64,000 nucleotides of DNA from assembly GCA_040401995.1 (NCBI GenBank), contig JBBANM010000014.1, positions 1-64,000 on the forward strand, written 5' to 3'. Below the pieces are notes generated by a model. It saw nothing but the letters and a program-made list of their open reading frames with translations. It searched no databases and was not told the origin of the DNA. Numbering within the stretch: the stretch's first letter is position 1; each line of letters starts with the position of its first letter. The position numbers and the translations under genes are program-made. Positions 35,424 through 44,178 of this stretch are shown in pieces. Source of the DNA: Haliscomenobacter sp040401995 (GTDB lineage Bacteria > Bacteroidota > Bacteroidia > Chitinophagales > Saprospiraceae).

Positions 35424-35912
35424 ATGAGAAAACGCTTACTCGCCATTCTTTTTGGAATGTCGATCTTGGCTTGCCAAAAAGATAAATCCGAGGTATGGCA
35501 ACCGCTTGACCTCATGCCCAAAGTTCAGATTCCTATTACCTTAATGGCGCCGGATAGCACCGAAGTACGGTCGTTTAAAGTAGGCATGCTGAAAGATATT
35601 TCGGTAGTCAGCCTAGGGAAAGAAAAATTTTCCATCCAAATTTATGCTTCTCAGGCCAGTACTTCCGACATCAACCAACTAAAAGCCAATCAGATTAAGG
35701 AAGTTAAAAGCAATCCGCAATTCGTGAAAATCATTCATGAAGATGCCAAAGGCTTTATCTACGCCTGGAAATCCGATTCTGCGCTGCGTTTTAGTTTTCG
35801 GTATGTGTACCTACAAGGTGATCAGGAGGTGGTTTTCACGACTGGTTTGTCCGAAGGATTTACATTATCAGAAGTGGAAAAAATGTACCAAGCGGTGAAA
35901 CAGAAACAGTGA
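35424..35912 (+). CDS. Hypothetical lipoprotein (162 aa)
   Basis: Exported small protein with leader ending in SILACQKDKS, Cys17 being the lipobox cysteine. The mature domain is mixed alpha/beta without a motif I recognise. The product probably faces the periplasm. A strong terminator follows 38 bases later, so it is a single-gene transcript. Confidence 0.7.
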   Translation: MRKRLLAILFGMSILACQKDKSEVWQPLDLMPKVQIPITLMAPDSTEVRSFKVGMLKDISVVSLGKEKFSIQIYASQASTSDINQLKANQIKEVKSNPQFVKIIHEDAKGFIYAWKSDSALRFSFRYVYLQGDQEVVFTTGLSEGFTLSEVEKMYQAVKQKQ

Positions 35913-35949
35913 TTTGCAATGGATTGAAAAGCAATTTTTTAACCCAAAT

Positions 35950-35995
35950 AAAAAAGACTGATGCCCGGTATTTTCCAGCGACATCAGTCTTTTTA
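35950..35995. terminator. Bidirectional intrinsic terminator
   Basis: Stem AAAAAGACTGATG/CATCAGTCTTTTT. It serves the lipoprotein gene on the plus strand and the tiny minus-strand frame that follows. Confidence 0.9.
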
Positions 35996-36018
35996 ATTTT
36001 TAACAAAAAGGGCTAAAC

Positions 36019-36087
36019 CTATGCTTCTTTGAACATACGCATGCCAAAAAAAAGCAAAATAACGATTAAAAATCCTAGAATGATCAT
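36019..36087 (-). CDS. Possible 22-residue membrane peptide
   Basis: ATG-to-TAG frame encoding a strongly hydrophobic helix (MIILGFLIVILLFFGMRM) and a charged end FKEA. It sits just upstream of a two-way terminator on its own strand, which is why I list it. No family is recognised, no clear ribosome binding site or promoter is visible, and chance cannot be excluded. Confidence 0.3.
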   Translation of the reverse strand: MIILGFLIVILLFFGMRMFKEA

Positions 36088-36449
36088 GGGTAAATTATTT
36101 TGGGTGGTGATAAGATGTCTTAACGGTTAATGGGTATCAGATCAAAAACACAGGAAAGTAGCAGTCGGTTCAATTCGAAGATGAAGTAGGTTTTTCCTAG
36201 AATGCTGTTGTATGAAAAAATTAACGTTTCCGGATTTCGGATTAGTATTTATCGTTGGATGTAAATGCGGCTTTTTAATTACGAAAAAGTTATGATTATG
36301 TTTTACGAAGATCAGGAAAAAAAGTTGCATTTTTAAAACAAAAAATATTATGTCTATGCTACACGTTTTAAAATGCAAAAAAAGGTCAGGGTAGGCCTAA
36401 GAATACCATTGCAATGGATTCATTCGTGCTTTTCACATTACCCAATTAA

Positions 36450-36614
36450 TTGAAAATCATCAAAATAAACTCTTTTACTTATGCAAATAACCTCGGCGCC
36501 ATTCGAGAAGCTTTTCAAGTGCTAACCTCTCATCCTGATATGGATCCAGACGGGTACTGTATAGGATGTTACCTCAATGAAAAAGACTTGGAATGCTTAT
36601 TTAAGTTAAAATAA
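36450..36614 (+). CDS. Possible small protein (54 aa, TTG start)
   Basis: Frame from TTG, directly after a TAA, to a TAA at 36612-36614. The product has a natural-looking composition, with Cys pairs (GYCIGCYLNEKDLECLFKLK). It could be a small gene or the tail of a decayed one. Nothing else is visible in the 36100-36657 stretch. Confidence 0.35.
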   Translation: MKIIKINSFTYANNLGAIREAFQVLTSHPDMDPDGYCIGCYLNEKDLECLFKLK

Positions 36615-36657
36615 CTCTATCTTAAAGGATCTTAAGTCACCTAAAACCAGATCAACC

Positions 36658-36963
36658 ATGAAGTGGTACCACTACCTTGCTTGTTTTTTTGCCGGGATGT
36701 TTTTGACCAACGCCGTTCCACATTTTGTCAACGGCATTTCTGGCGATGCCTTTCCTTCGCCTTTTTCCAATCCGCCTGGAAAAGGTTTGTCTTCCCCTAC
36801 CGTCAATGTACTTTGGGCATTGTTTAATGTACTGGTAGGCTACTTGCTACTAAAAGCTGGAAAAACGCTTCCTAATCGCTGGGCTTTGATCATTTTTTTT
36901 CTGGGTATGATCCTGATGAGCGTCATGTTGAGTGATGCCTTTGCCGATAAAATGACAGAATAA
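36658..36963 (+). CDS. Small integral membrane protein (101 aa)
   Basis: Three hydrophobic segments: residues about 4-22, 50-66 and 74-93. The first loop, AVPHFVNGISGDAFPSPF, contains an NAVPH motif and Pro-rich stretch seen in uncharacterised small membrane proteins. No function can be assigned. A terminator shared with the convergent sod gene begins at its stop codon. Confidence 0.65.
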   Translation: MKWYHYLACFFAGMFLTNAVPHFVNGISGDAFPSPFSNPPGKGLSSPTVNVLWALFNVLVGYLLLKAGKTLPNRWALIIFFLGMILMSVMLSDAFADKMTE

Positions 36964-37011
36964 AAAAAGAGGCTTCAAAACGATCTATTCTGTTTTGAAG
37001 CCTCTTTTTTT
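36962..37011. terminator. Bidirectional intrinsic terminator
   Basis: A 20-bp perfect stem, AAAAAAAGAGGCTTCAAAAC, with a ten-base loop, between the convergent membrane-protein and superoxide dismutase genes. Confidence 0.93.
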
Positions 37012-37026
37012 ATTCTAGCCAGAGAA

Positions 37027-37644
37027 TTATCCTTTAGCCGCCAAATAGCGTTTGTTCACTTCTTCCCAGTTGATGATACTGAAGAAAGATTCAATATAAT
37101 CTGGGCGACGGTTTTGGTAGTTCAAGTAATAAGCATGCTCCCAAACGTCCAAGCCCAAAACTGGCGTTCCCTTTTTCTCAGCAACATCCATCAAGGGATT
37201 GTCTTGGTTTGGAGAAGAGCTGATGAACAACTTTCCAGCTGCATCCACAGCCAACCATGCCCAACCTGAACCAAATCGAGTGGCGCCAGCTGCTGCAAAA
37301 TCTTTGTGGAAAGTTTCAAAACTGCCCAAATCAGCAAGGATTGCACCATGAATGGCTAAACTTGCCGCCGGTTCTGGAGAACCATTTGGCGATAAAATCG
37401 TCCAGAAAAGGTTGTGGTTGTAAAAACCGCCGCCATTGTTGCGAATAGCTGGACTATGCTTAGAAATATGAGCCAAGATCTCCTCGATCGTCTTTCCTTC
37501 CAATTCCGTTCCTTGAATAGCGGCATTGAGGTTGTTGGTATAAGCTGCGTGGTGTTTGCCGTGGTGGATTTCCATGGTACGAGCATCGATGTGTGGTTCT
37601 AGCGCATCGAATCCGTAGGGTAGCGCGGGAAGTTGAAAAGACAT
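37027..37644 (-). CDS. sodB: Superoxide dismutase (Fe/Mn type)
   Basis: A 205-residue cytosolic enzyme that converts superoxide to peroxide and oxygen. Metal ligands lie in EIHHGKHHAAYTNNLN (N-terminal His), NHNLFWTIL (second His) and DVWEHAYYLNYQNRRPDY (Asp and His). Sequence alone does not settle iron versus manganese, so the symbol is provisional. ATG 37644 is the correct start; the frame extends upstream only by chance. A TACCTTTG -7 box lies on this strand at 37725-37732, giving a leader of about 75 bases. Confidence 0.95.
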   Translation of the reverse strand: MSFQLPALPYGFDALEPHIDARTMEIHHGKHHAAYTNNLNAAIQGTELEGKTIEEILAHISKHSPAIRNNGGGFYNHNLFWTILSPNGSPEPAASLAIHGAILADLGSFETFHKDFAAAGATRFGSGWAWLAVDAAGKLFISSSPNQDNPLMDVAEKKGTPVLGLDVWEHAYYLNYQNRRPDYIESFFSIINWEEVNKRYLAAKG

Positions 37645-37724
37645 AATTCGCTTTTTTTGAGTTTTTGAAATGGTTGTTGATATACTTCGCTTGGGATGGA
37701 AGTATAGTCCTTTGATAACAGTTA

Positions 37725-37732
37725 CAAAGGTA
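37725..37732 (-). promoter_or_regulatory. -7 box of the sod gene
   Basis: TACCTTTG on the minus strand fits TAnnTTTG. No TTG at the ideal -33 distance. Confidence 0.45.
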
Positions 37733-37805
37733 AAGAGTTTTCCCGACTCCTCGAAATGCAAGCGAAGCCACCCGCCAGTTAGCGATAATTTTTCAACCTT
37801 TTAAT

Positions 37806-37813
37806 TACCTTTG
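37806..37813 (+). promoter_or_regulatory. -7 box of fumC
   Basis: TACCTTTG fits TAnnTTTG and would give a short leader of about 16 bases before ATG 37836. The divergent sod promoter has the same box. Confidence 0.5.
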
Positions 37814-37835
37814 GCCAATCAAAAAATTGCAACGC

Positions 37836-39218
37836 ATGGCCTTCAGAACAGAAAAAGACAGCATGGGTTACGTAGAAGTACCTGCTGAAAAGTATTGGGG
37901 CGCTCAAACCCAGCGCTCCTTTGAAAACTTTAAAATCGGCGGCCACCTCATGCCGGTTGAAATCATTCGCGCTTTTGCCATCTTAAAAAAAGGGGCAGCT
38001 TATGCCAATTTAGATGCAGGGGTTTTATCCAAAGAAAAAGCGGATCTCATCGCCCAAGTTTGTGATGAAATTACCACTGGTCAACACGATGGCGAATTTC
38101 CATTGGTAGTATGGCAAACAGGATCTGGCACGCAGTCCAACATGAACGTCAATGAAGTGATTGCCAACCGTGCGCAAGTAGTCATCGGCGGATCTTTGGA
38201 GGACGAGAAGAAAACCCTCCACCCCAACGACGACGTCAACAAATCGCAATCTTCCAATGATACTTTCCCTACGGCAATGCACATTGCTGCTTATAAAATT
38301 TTGGTAGATCATACCCTCCCCAATATCCAATTGTTGCACGATACCTTGAAAGCTAAATCCGAAGCTTTTATGACTATCGTAAAAATTGGTCGTACCCACT
38401 TTATGGATGCTACCCCAATCACCTTGGGTCAAGAGATATCTGGTTATGTATCGCAATTGGATCACGCCATGCGCGCTATTCGCAATACCCTACCCCATGT
38501 AGCTGAGTTGGCGTTGGGTGGTACTGCTGTTGGTACTGGACTTAACACCCCTCCAGGTTATTCAGAGAATGTTGCCAAACACATTGCGACCCTCAGTGGT
38601 TTGCCTTTTATTACTGCTGAAAACAAATATGAAGCGCTGGCTAGTCACGATGCGTTGGTAGAAGCACATGGCGCGTTAAAAACCGCTGCGGTTGCTTTGT
38701 TCAAAATCGGGAACGACATCCGTATGTTGGCTTCTGGGCCTCGTTCGGGTATTGGTGAGATCCTTATTCCCGAAAACGAACCCGGCTCCTCTATTATGCC
38801 CGGTAAAGTAAACCCTACCCAATCGGAAGCACTTACCATGGCTATGGCGCAGGTTATTGGCAATGATGTTGCGATCAATGTAGGCGGACTAACCGGACAT
38901 TTCGAACTCAACGTGTTCAAACCATTGATCATTTTCAACTTTTTGATGTCGGCTCGTTTGATTGGCGATGCTTGTAATAGCTTCAATGAACACTGTGCCA
39001 TTGGTATTGAACCTAATCAAGCCCGTATCACCGAACACCTCAATAATTCATTGATGTTGGTGACTGCATTAAATACTAAAATTGGATATGATAATGCTGC
39101 AAAAATCGCCAAAAAAGCACATGCTGAAAATAAAACGCTAAAAGCGGCTGCCATTGAACTGGGTTTGCTCACAGCTGAGCAATTTGATGAATGGGTACGC
39201 CCAGAAGACATGGTTTAA
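37836..39218 (+). CDS. fumC: Class II fumarate hydratase
   Basis: A 460-residue cytosolic enzyme of the citric-acid cycle converting fumarate to malate. Family blocks: WGAQTQRSFENFKIGG, TGSGTQSNMNVNEVIANRA, HPNDDVNKSQSSNDTFPTAM (catalytic HPNDDVN), GRTHFMDATPITLGQE (catalytic His) and the signature GSSIMPGKVNPTQSEA, which carries the flexible catalytic Ser loop. Length matches homotetrameric class II enzymes. ATG 37836 replaces the TTG three codons earlier. Confidence 0.97.
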   Translation: MAFRTEKDSMGYVEVPAEKYWGAQTQRSFENFKIGGHLMPVEIIRAFAILKKGAAYANLDAGVLSKEKADLIAQVCDEITTGQHDGEFPLVVWQTGSGTQSNMNVNEVIANRAQVVIGGSLEDEKKTLHPNDDVNKSQSSNDTFPTAMHIAAYKILVDHTLPNIQLLHDTLKAKSEAFMTIVKIGRTHFMDATPITLGQEISGYVSQLDHAMRAIRNTLPHVAELALGGTAVGTGLNTPPGYSENVAKHIATLSGLPFITAENKYEALASHDALVEAHGALKTAAVALFKIGNDIRMLASGPRSGIGEILIPENEPGSSIMPGKVNPTQSEALTMAMAQVIGNDVAINVGGLTGHFELNVFKPLIIFNFLMSARLIGDACNSFNEHCAIGIEPNQARITEHLNNSLMLVTALNTKIGYDNAAKIAKKAHAENKTLKAAAIELGLLTAEQFDEWVRPEDMV

Positions 39219-39252
39219 ATTGCCAGCTGCCAATCCCCTACGCACAGAGGAT

Positions 39253-40425
39253 ATGAATGTTTTTTTGTACCGGGACATCAAAGTTTTCCCCGGGCTCAAC
39301 GGGATGCGCTTTATTGCCGCCTATTTGGTGATTTTTCAACATGCGGAAGACATTCGCAAGGGTTATCATTTGCCAAATTTTGAGCGTTTCTCCATTTGCA
39401 ATGCCGGGGGATTGGCAGTCTCCATTTTTTTTGTATTAAGCGGTTTCTTAATTACTTATCTCCTGCTGAAGGAATTTACCAACAATGCCCAAAAAGGCGT
39501 TCGCCCGCCCATTGACATCCGCAATTTTTATTTGCGGCGCATTTTGCGCATTTGGCCGCTCTATTTTTTAGTGGTTTGGATTGGTACGGTGGGGTTCCCT
39601 TACTTGCTCAATACCTTTTTTTATCATTTTCATGCTCCGTTTAGCCTGGTACAGGTTTGGCCGTATTACCTTTTTTTTATGCCCTTTATGGTCAATTTCT
39701 TTTATGGGCATAATTTACTAGAGCCCCTTTGGTCGATTGGGGTAGAAGAGATTTTCTACCTGTTTTGGGCGCCGATGGCGCGCTATTGTGGTCAACTTCG
39801 TTATTTTCCAAGGCTATTAGTCGGTATTTTGATTGTAAAAGGAGCGCTTTCTTTATGGTTAAATTATGGGTTGGGAGATCATAAAATAGCCGCCCAGTTT
39901 GACCAATTACAATTTGAAGCCATGGCGATTGGCAGTTTGGGCGCCTATTGGGTCTTTTATCGCACTAAACCCATATCAGCCTCCTTTTGGTTCAGCCCCC
40001 TAATGCAAGTTATTTGCTTGGGATTTTTGGCCTTGCGTTTCTTTTTCCATTACAGCTTGATGAATAGCCCGATTGGGCCGTATTATGGCTTTGTTTTTGA
40101 CGATACCCCTGTGGCGGGTTGGTTGGTATATGCCTTATATCTCTGGCTGATTTTGAACATTGCGCTAAATGAAAAACAATTCTTTGGACTTCAAGGAAAG
40201 CTATTGCAACAATTGGGCGATATCTCTTATGGTGTTTACATGTACCATATGATCATCATTGTGTTCTTTTTTGCCTGTTTCAAACAGCAAATATCACAAT
40301 TGGGATGGCTATCTGGTGCGTTGTTTTTCTATGGCTTGATCACCATTACCGTGATGGGTGTTTCCTACTTATCAAAACGTTTCTTTGAAAATCCTTTTTT
40401 GCGCTTGAAAGATCGCTTTTTGTAA
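39253..40425 (+). CDS. Acyltransferase 3 family membrane protein
   Basis: A 390-residue integral membrane protein with about ten hydrophobic helices. The N-terminal LNGMRFIAAYLVIFQH contains the conserved Arg and His of the acyltransferase-3 family, which O-acylates sugars of the cell surface or secreted metabolites; FYLRRILRIWPLY is the second family block. ATG 39253 is preceded by AGAGG, a good ribosome site, and begins 34 bases after the fumC stop; a longer frame overlapping fumC is rejected. Confidence 0.88.
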   Translation: MNVFLYRDIKVFPGLNGMRFIAAYLVIFQHAEDIRKGYHLPNFERFSICNAGGLAVSIFFVLSGFLITYLLLKEFTNNAQKGVRPPIDIRNFYLRRILRIWPLYFLVVWIGTVGFPYLLNTFFYHFHAPFSLVQVWPYYLFFMPFMVNFFYGHNLLEPLWSIGVEEIFYLFWAPMARYCGQLRYFPRLLVGILIVKGALSLWLNYGLGDHKIAAQFDQLQFEAMAIGSLGAYWVFYRTKPISASFWFSPLMQVICLGFLALRFFFHYSLMNSPIGPYYGFVFDDTPVAGWLVYALYLWLILNIALNEKQFFGLQGKLLQQLGDISYGVYMYHMIIIVFFFACFKQQISQLGWLSGALFFYGLITITVMGVSYLSKRFFENPFLRLKDRFL

Positions 40426-40430
40426 GAGCA

Positions 40431-40472
40431 CTAAAAAAGGCGGGTACCTTCCAAATGAAGATATCCGCCTTA
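40431..40472 (-). terminator. Intrinsic terminator between convergent genes
   Basis: Stem AAGGCGGGTA/TATCCGCCTT with a T6 tract on the minus strand. It mainly serves the RNA-binding protein gene. Confidence 0.75.
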
Positions 40473-40502
40473 TATGATTTCGTTTAAAACGAAAAGTCTT
40501 TC

Positions 40503-40934
40503 TTAGTAGTTGTTACGACGATTGCCGCCACCACCGTAGCCGCCGCCGCCGTCGCGATTGCCACGATCACGGTTTCCACCGCCGCCGTAGCCACCACCAC
40601 CGCCGCCATCACGGCTGCCGTAGTTGTCACGTGGGCGATAGTCGCCACCAGAGCGTGGAGGACGGCTATTGAAGCCGCCACCGCCACCAGTTTTACGTGG
40701 TTCTGCTTTTTTTACAACAATCGTATTTCCGTCAAGATCAGTTTCGTTTAGTGCGTCGATAGCGGCTTGTCCTTCGTCTTCATTAAGCATTTCGACAAAG
40801 CCAAAGCCTCTAGATTTGCCTGTTTCGTGATCCATGATAACTTTGGCGGATTCCACCTCACCGAAAGCTTCAAAAGTTTCTCTCAGGTCTTCACTTTGCG
40901 TCCTGAAATTGAGTTTTGCGACAAAAATGTTCAT
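40503..40934 (-). CDS. RRM RNA-binding protein with glycine-rich tail
   Basis: A 143-residue protein. Residues 1-78 form one RNA recognition motif with RNP2 IFVAKL and RNP1 KSRGFGFVEM. The remaining ~60 residues are rich in Gly, Arg, Asn and Tyr with many GGGGY repeats, a disordered tail that can add RNA affinity or self-association. Small RRM proteins of this kind are RNA chaperones in Bacteroidota and Cyanobacteria. A long upstream region (over 400 bases to the divergent pbpC) suggests a regulated leader. ATG 40934 starts exactly at the RRM. Confidence 0.93.
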   Translation of the reverse strand: MNIFVAKLNFRTQSEDLRETFEAFGEVESAKVIMDHETGKSRGFGFVEMLNEDEGQAAIDALNETDLDGNTIVVKKAEPRKTGGGGGFNSRPPRSGGDYRPRDNYGSRDGGGGGGYGGGGNRDRGNRDGGGGYGGGGNRRNNY

Positions 40935-41342
40935 TTGAAAAAAAATTAAATTATGGATAAAGAGAAAACAATAAATAATCAATGGGCATAAAACCACAGA
41001 AATTCGTTCACTGTAAAATCGAACCCTTACAGGCACCTCTATTGGCGAGTAATCTTAAGCTTAGCGAGCAAATATTTAAGGCCGAAAACAAAGTGTACCA
41101 AAAAGAAGCAGCTAAACTTAAACATTCAATTAGGTAAAGGTAACGGATAAATTATGAATAATTCAAGGGGGGAAACAAAGAAACTTTGGTTTTCAATCGA
41201 TTATTTATGAAAATCCGGCTTTTTTTTAAAATATATCAGCTAACACCCCTTGTTTCAGGGGGTTTAGCTAGCTTTCGACTACATTGAGGGCAATAGTAAC
41301 AAAGTTTTATATTTTGCAGCAGCTTGATATCATCCAATAAAC
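40935..41342. other. Divergent intergenic region between rbp and pbpC
   Basis: No gene seen. A stable hairpin, AGCTAACACCCCT with AGGGGGTTTAGCT (41238-41269), lies about 75 bases before pbpC and lacks a T-tract. TAAATATTTG on the minus strand near 41070 resembles a -7 box and would give the RRM gene a leader of roughly 130 bases. Confidence 0.4.
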
Positions 41343-43739
41343 GTGAACAAAAAGAACACCTCGGAAAATTTATGGTCGACCCGTTCGGGTGCTATTGCTC
41401 TGGCAATTGCCATTAGCATATTGTTAGCGTTTTGTTTTTGTTTGCCTTATCCTTTGTTAAATACGCCACAAAGTCGGGTTATTGAGGATGAAAATGGCGA
41501 GTTGCTTTCTGCGCGGATCGCCGCCGACGGGCAGTGGCGCATACCCGCTACCGATGCCTTGCCAGCTCCCTATATTCAGTCTTTAATCGAATTTGAGGAT
41601 CGTCGTTTTTATGACCACCAAGGAACGGATCCCTTTGCTTTTTTTCGAGCCATCAGGCAAAATTTGCGGCATGGAAAAGTGGTGAGCGGGGGCAGTACCA
41701 TCACCATGCAAGTGATTCGATTGGCTAGAAACAGTAAATCGCGCAACCTGTTCCAAAAACTGATAGAGGGTATCATGGCCGTAAGGCTAGAATTGGGAAC
41801 AAGCAAAAAAAAGATCCTCCAATTGTATGCCGCCAATGCTCCTTTTGGCGGAAACGTAGTAGGCCTAGAGGCTGCCTCTTGGCGCTATTTTGCCAAATCT
41901 CCTAACTTATTGTCTTGGGCAGAAGGGGCGCTACTGGCGGTTTTGCCCAACAGCCCTGCATTGATGCATCCAGGGCGGAATAGAACTTTATTGTTAGCCA
42001 AGCGCAATCGTTTGTTGGATCGCTTAGCAGCCAAAGGCACAATTGATGTCGCCACCTGCGCGCTTGCTAAAGAAGAACCATTGCCTGATGCACCTTATCC
42101 GCTGCCGCGTTTGGCGCCGCATTTGATCCTGCGGGCTGAAAATGATGGCGCGCCGCCTCGATTAAAAAGCACTTTAAGAAGCGGACTTCAACGCCAAGTC
42201 CTCGATGTTGTTGATCGGCAACAAGCAGTGCTAAGCTACAATCAAATCCACAATATAGCCGCTATTGTTGTTGAAGTTGCTACGGGTAAGGTACGCGCAT
42301 ACGTTGGCAATGCGCCTCGTGCTGGATCTAGTTATGGCGGCGATGTGGACATCATTGCCGCACCGCGAAGTACGGGCAGCATTATGAAACCATTGCTATA
42401 TACTTTGGCCGTTCAGGAGGGTCTTATCCTTCCTGAATCACTTGTTCCTGATGTACCAATGAACATCAGCGGCTACCGACCCGAAAATTTCAATCTTGGT
42501 TACGACGGTTTGGTTCGAGCCAACGAGGCGCTCATTAGATCCCTCAACATTCCTTTTGTCGATCTATTGCAGCATTACGATATTGGTCGTTTTTATTATT
42601 ATTTAAAAAAAATGGGGCTTAGCACCTTAAACTCCCCATCGGATCACTATGGGTTGTCGTTGATATTGGGTGGAGCAGAAGCCAATTTATGGGATCTGGT
42701 CGGTATCTATGCCTCAATGGCCCGTACATTGAATACATTTACGCAATACAGTAGCCGTTATGATCCGCAGGATTTTCATTCCTTGAGCTACCAACTTTCC
42801 AATCCATTGCCCCCAAAAGATCGACAATACTTAGAAAAAAACGCCCCACTACTCAATGCAGGGGCTATCTGGTCAACGTTTAAAGCCATGCAATCCTTAC
42901 AACGCCCAGAAAGCGAAGGCAATTGGCAACAGTTTGGTTCCAGTAGACAAGTGGCTTGGAAAACCGGAACCAGTTTTGGTTTCCGCGACGCCTGGGCCAT
43001 TGGTGTTACCCCAGAGTATGTTGTGGGTGTGTGGGCAGGAAATGCCGATGGCGAAGGGCGACCCGGTTTGATTGGGGGCCAAGTTGCAGCGCCTATTTTA
43101 TTTGAAATTTGTGCCGCCTTGCCGCATACTTCTTGGTTTAGACAACCCTTTGACGACATGCAAGCCACCTCGGTATGCCAGCTTTCTGGGTTCAGAGCAG
43201 GAACTTACTGCCCTACCGATACCATTTGGGCGCCAAAAGGGAGTCAAAACGCCCCTACTTGCCCCTATCATCAATTGGTTCATTTGGATCAAAGCGAACA
43301 ATTCCTAGTGAATGCCAATTGTGAACTACCGGAAAAAATGATCCACCGTCCTTGGTTTGTACTTCCCCCATTGGAGGAATATTATTACCGTCAACGACGA
43401 CCGGATTACCTCAGTTTGCCGCCATTAAGAGCGGATTGTCAGGGAGCGGTAGTTGCCGCAGCAGGCAATCGTACCATGCAATTGATCTATCCAAGAGAAG
43501 CAACGAAAATTTATGTCCCCACTGACTTAGATGGAAAGCTGTCGAAAACGATTTTTCAAGTAGCCCACCGCAAACCCAAAACCACCATTTACTGGCATTT
43601 GGATCAAGAGTTTCTGGGCGAAACCACTACTTTCCATCAGTTTGCGCTACAACCGCCGCCGGGCAAGCATATCTTGACTTTAGTAGATAAAGATGGAAAC
43701 CGTTTGGAACAAAAATTTGAGATCATCCGTAAGAGATAG
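41343..43739 (+). CDS. pbpC: Penicillin-binding protein 1C
   Basis: A 798-residue class A penicillin-binding protein. An N-terminal membrane anchor (about 16-36) is followed by a GT51 glycosyltransferase domain (about 45-220: FEDRRFYDHQGTDP with catalytic Glu, then GGSTITMQ), a transpeptidase domain (about 290-610) with SxxK in STGSIMKP and KTGTS, and a C-terminal BiPBP_C domain from about 705. All catalytic motifs are intact. Translation starts at GTG. The alpha-2-macroglobulin gene often paired with pbpC is not adjacent here. Confidence 0.93.
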   Translation: MNKKNTSENLWSTRSGAIALAIAISILLAFCFCLPYPLLNTPQSRVIEDENGELLSARIAADGQWRIPATDALPAPYIQSLIEFEDRRFYDHQGTDPFAFFRAIRQNLRHGKVVSGGSTITMQVIRLARNSKSRNLFQKLIEGIMAVRLELGTSKKKILQLYAANAPFGGNVVGLEAASWRYFAKSPNLLSWAEGALLAVLPNSPALMHPGRNRTLLLAKRNRLLDRLAAKGTIDVATCALAKEEPLPDAPYPLPRLAPHLILRAENDGAPPRLKSTLRSGLQRQVLDVVDRQQAVLSYNQIHNIAAIVVEVATGKVRAYVGNAPRAGSSYGGDVDIIAAPRSTGSIMKPLLYTLAVQEGLILPESLVPDVPMNISGYRPENFNLGYDGLVRANEALIRSLNIPFVDLLQHYDIGRFYYYLKKMGLSTLNSPSDHYGLSLILGGAEANLWDLVGIYASMARTLNTFTQYSSRYDPQDFHSLSYQLSNPLPPKDRQYLEKNAPLLNAGAIWSTFKAMQSLQRPESEGNWQQFGSSRQVAWKTGTSFGFRDAWAIGVTPEYVVGVWAGNADGEGRPGLIGGQVAAPILFEICAALPHTSWFRQPFDDMQATSVCQLSGFRAGTYCPTDTIWAPKGSQNAPTCPYHQLVHLDQSEQFLVNANCELPEKMIHRPWFVLPPLEEYYYRQRRPDYLSLPPLRADCQGAVVAAAGNRTMQLIYPREATKIYVPTDLDGKLSKTIFQVAHRKPKTTIYWHLDQEFLGETTTFHQFALQPPPGKHILTLVDKDGNRLEQKFEIIRKR

Positions 43740-43750
43740 AAAATTGCGCC

Positions 43751-43819
43751 AAAAAAAAAGCTCCTACACCTGAAGACAAAGCTTGGTGTAGGAGCCTGGA
43801 ACATACTATGAGAAAACTA
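43751..43819 (-). ncRNA. Short minus-strand transcript A
   Basis: On the minus strand: -7-like box TATATTTA (43825-43832), then TAGTTTTCTCATAGTATGT, then a perfect 11-bp stem GCTCCTACACC/GGTGTAGGAGC and nine T residues. A compact self-contained unit of about 69 nt, repeated at 43916-43977. It reads toward the end of pbpC. Confidence 0.55.
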
Positions 43820-43915
43820 CGCCATAAATATAGCGGCATTTTATTGATCACGAATGGGCCAATTAGGCTCCGACGGAATTGAGCGCTGTACGGTAGGAGA
43901 CGCTTAGAATAAGGC

Positions 43916-43977
43916 AAAAAAAAACCTACACTTGGCCGACCAGGTGTAGGAGAATTAAACATACTATGAGAAAACTA
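43916..43977 (-). ncRNA. Short minus-strand transcript B
   Basis: Second copy: -7-like box TATCTTTA (43981-43988), the identical 19-base leader TAGTTTTCTCATAGTATGT, and a terminator stem CCTACACCTGG/CCAAGTGTAGG with nine T residues. Loop and flank differ from copy A, so only the leader, stem bases and layout are shared. A frame reading MFNSPTP starts at its ATG, but it runs straight through the terminator. The rest of 43740-44178 has no gene apart from a promoter at its right end. Confidence 0.55.
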
Positions 43978-44109
43978 TTGTAAAGATAGGTTTAAATGGC
44001 GCTACAAGCTCCATCCGTTTAGCGAACGACAGGTTTCAGCAAGAATACGGTAGCGATTCTTTAGAAAACGGTACAAAAAAGCTTGAAAAGTGAAAAAATG
44101 TCTGCATTT

Positions 44110-44138
44110 TTGAAGCTAGATAAAAAGCCTTATCTTTG
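44110..44138 (+). promoter_or_regulatory. Canonical Bacteroidota promoter
   Basis: TTG at 44110-44112, 18 bases, TATCTTTG at 44131-44138. It drives the lipoprotein gene at 44179. Confidence 0.75.
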
Positions 44139-44178
44139 ATGATAAGTTAGTTACCCAAAAACTTTAAATTTTTTTACC

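Noticed and set aside
43723..43962. Minus-strand 79-codon frame starting MFNSPTP
   Set aside because: It reads through a strong terminator with T9 and overlaps the end of pbpC; the short-transcript reading explains the repeat better.
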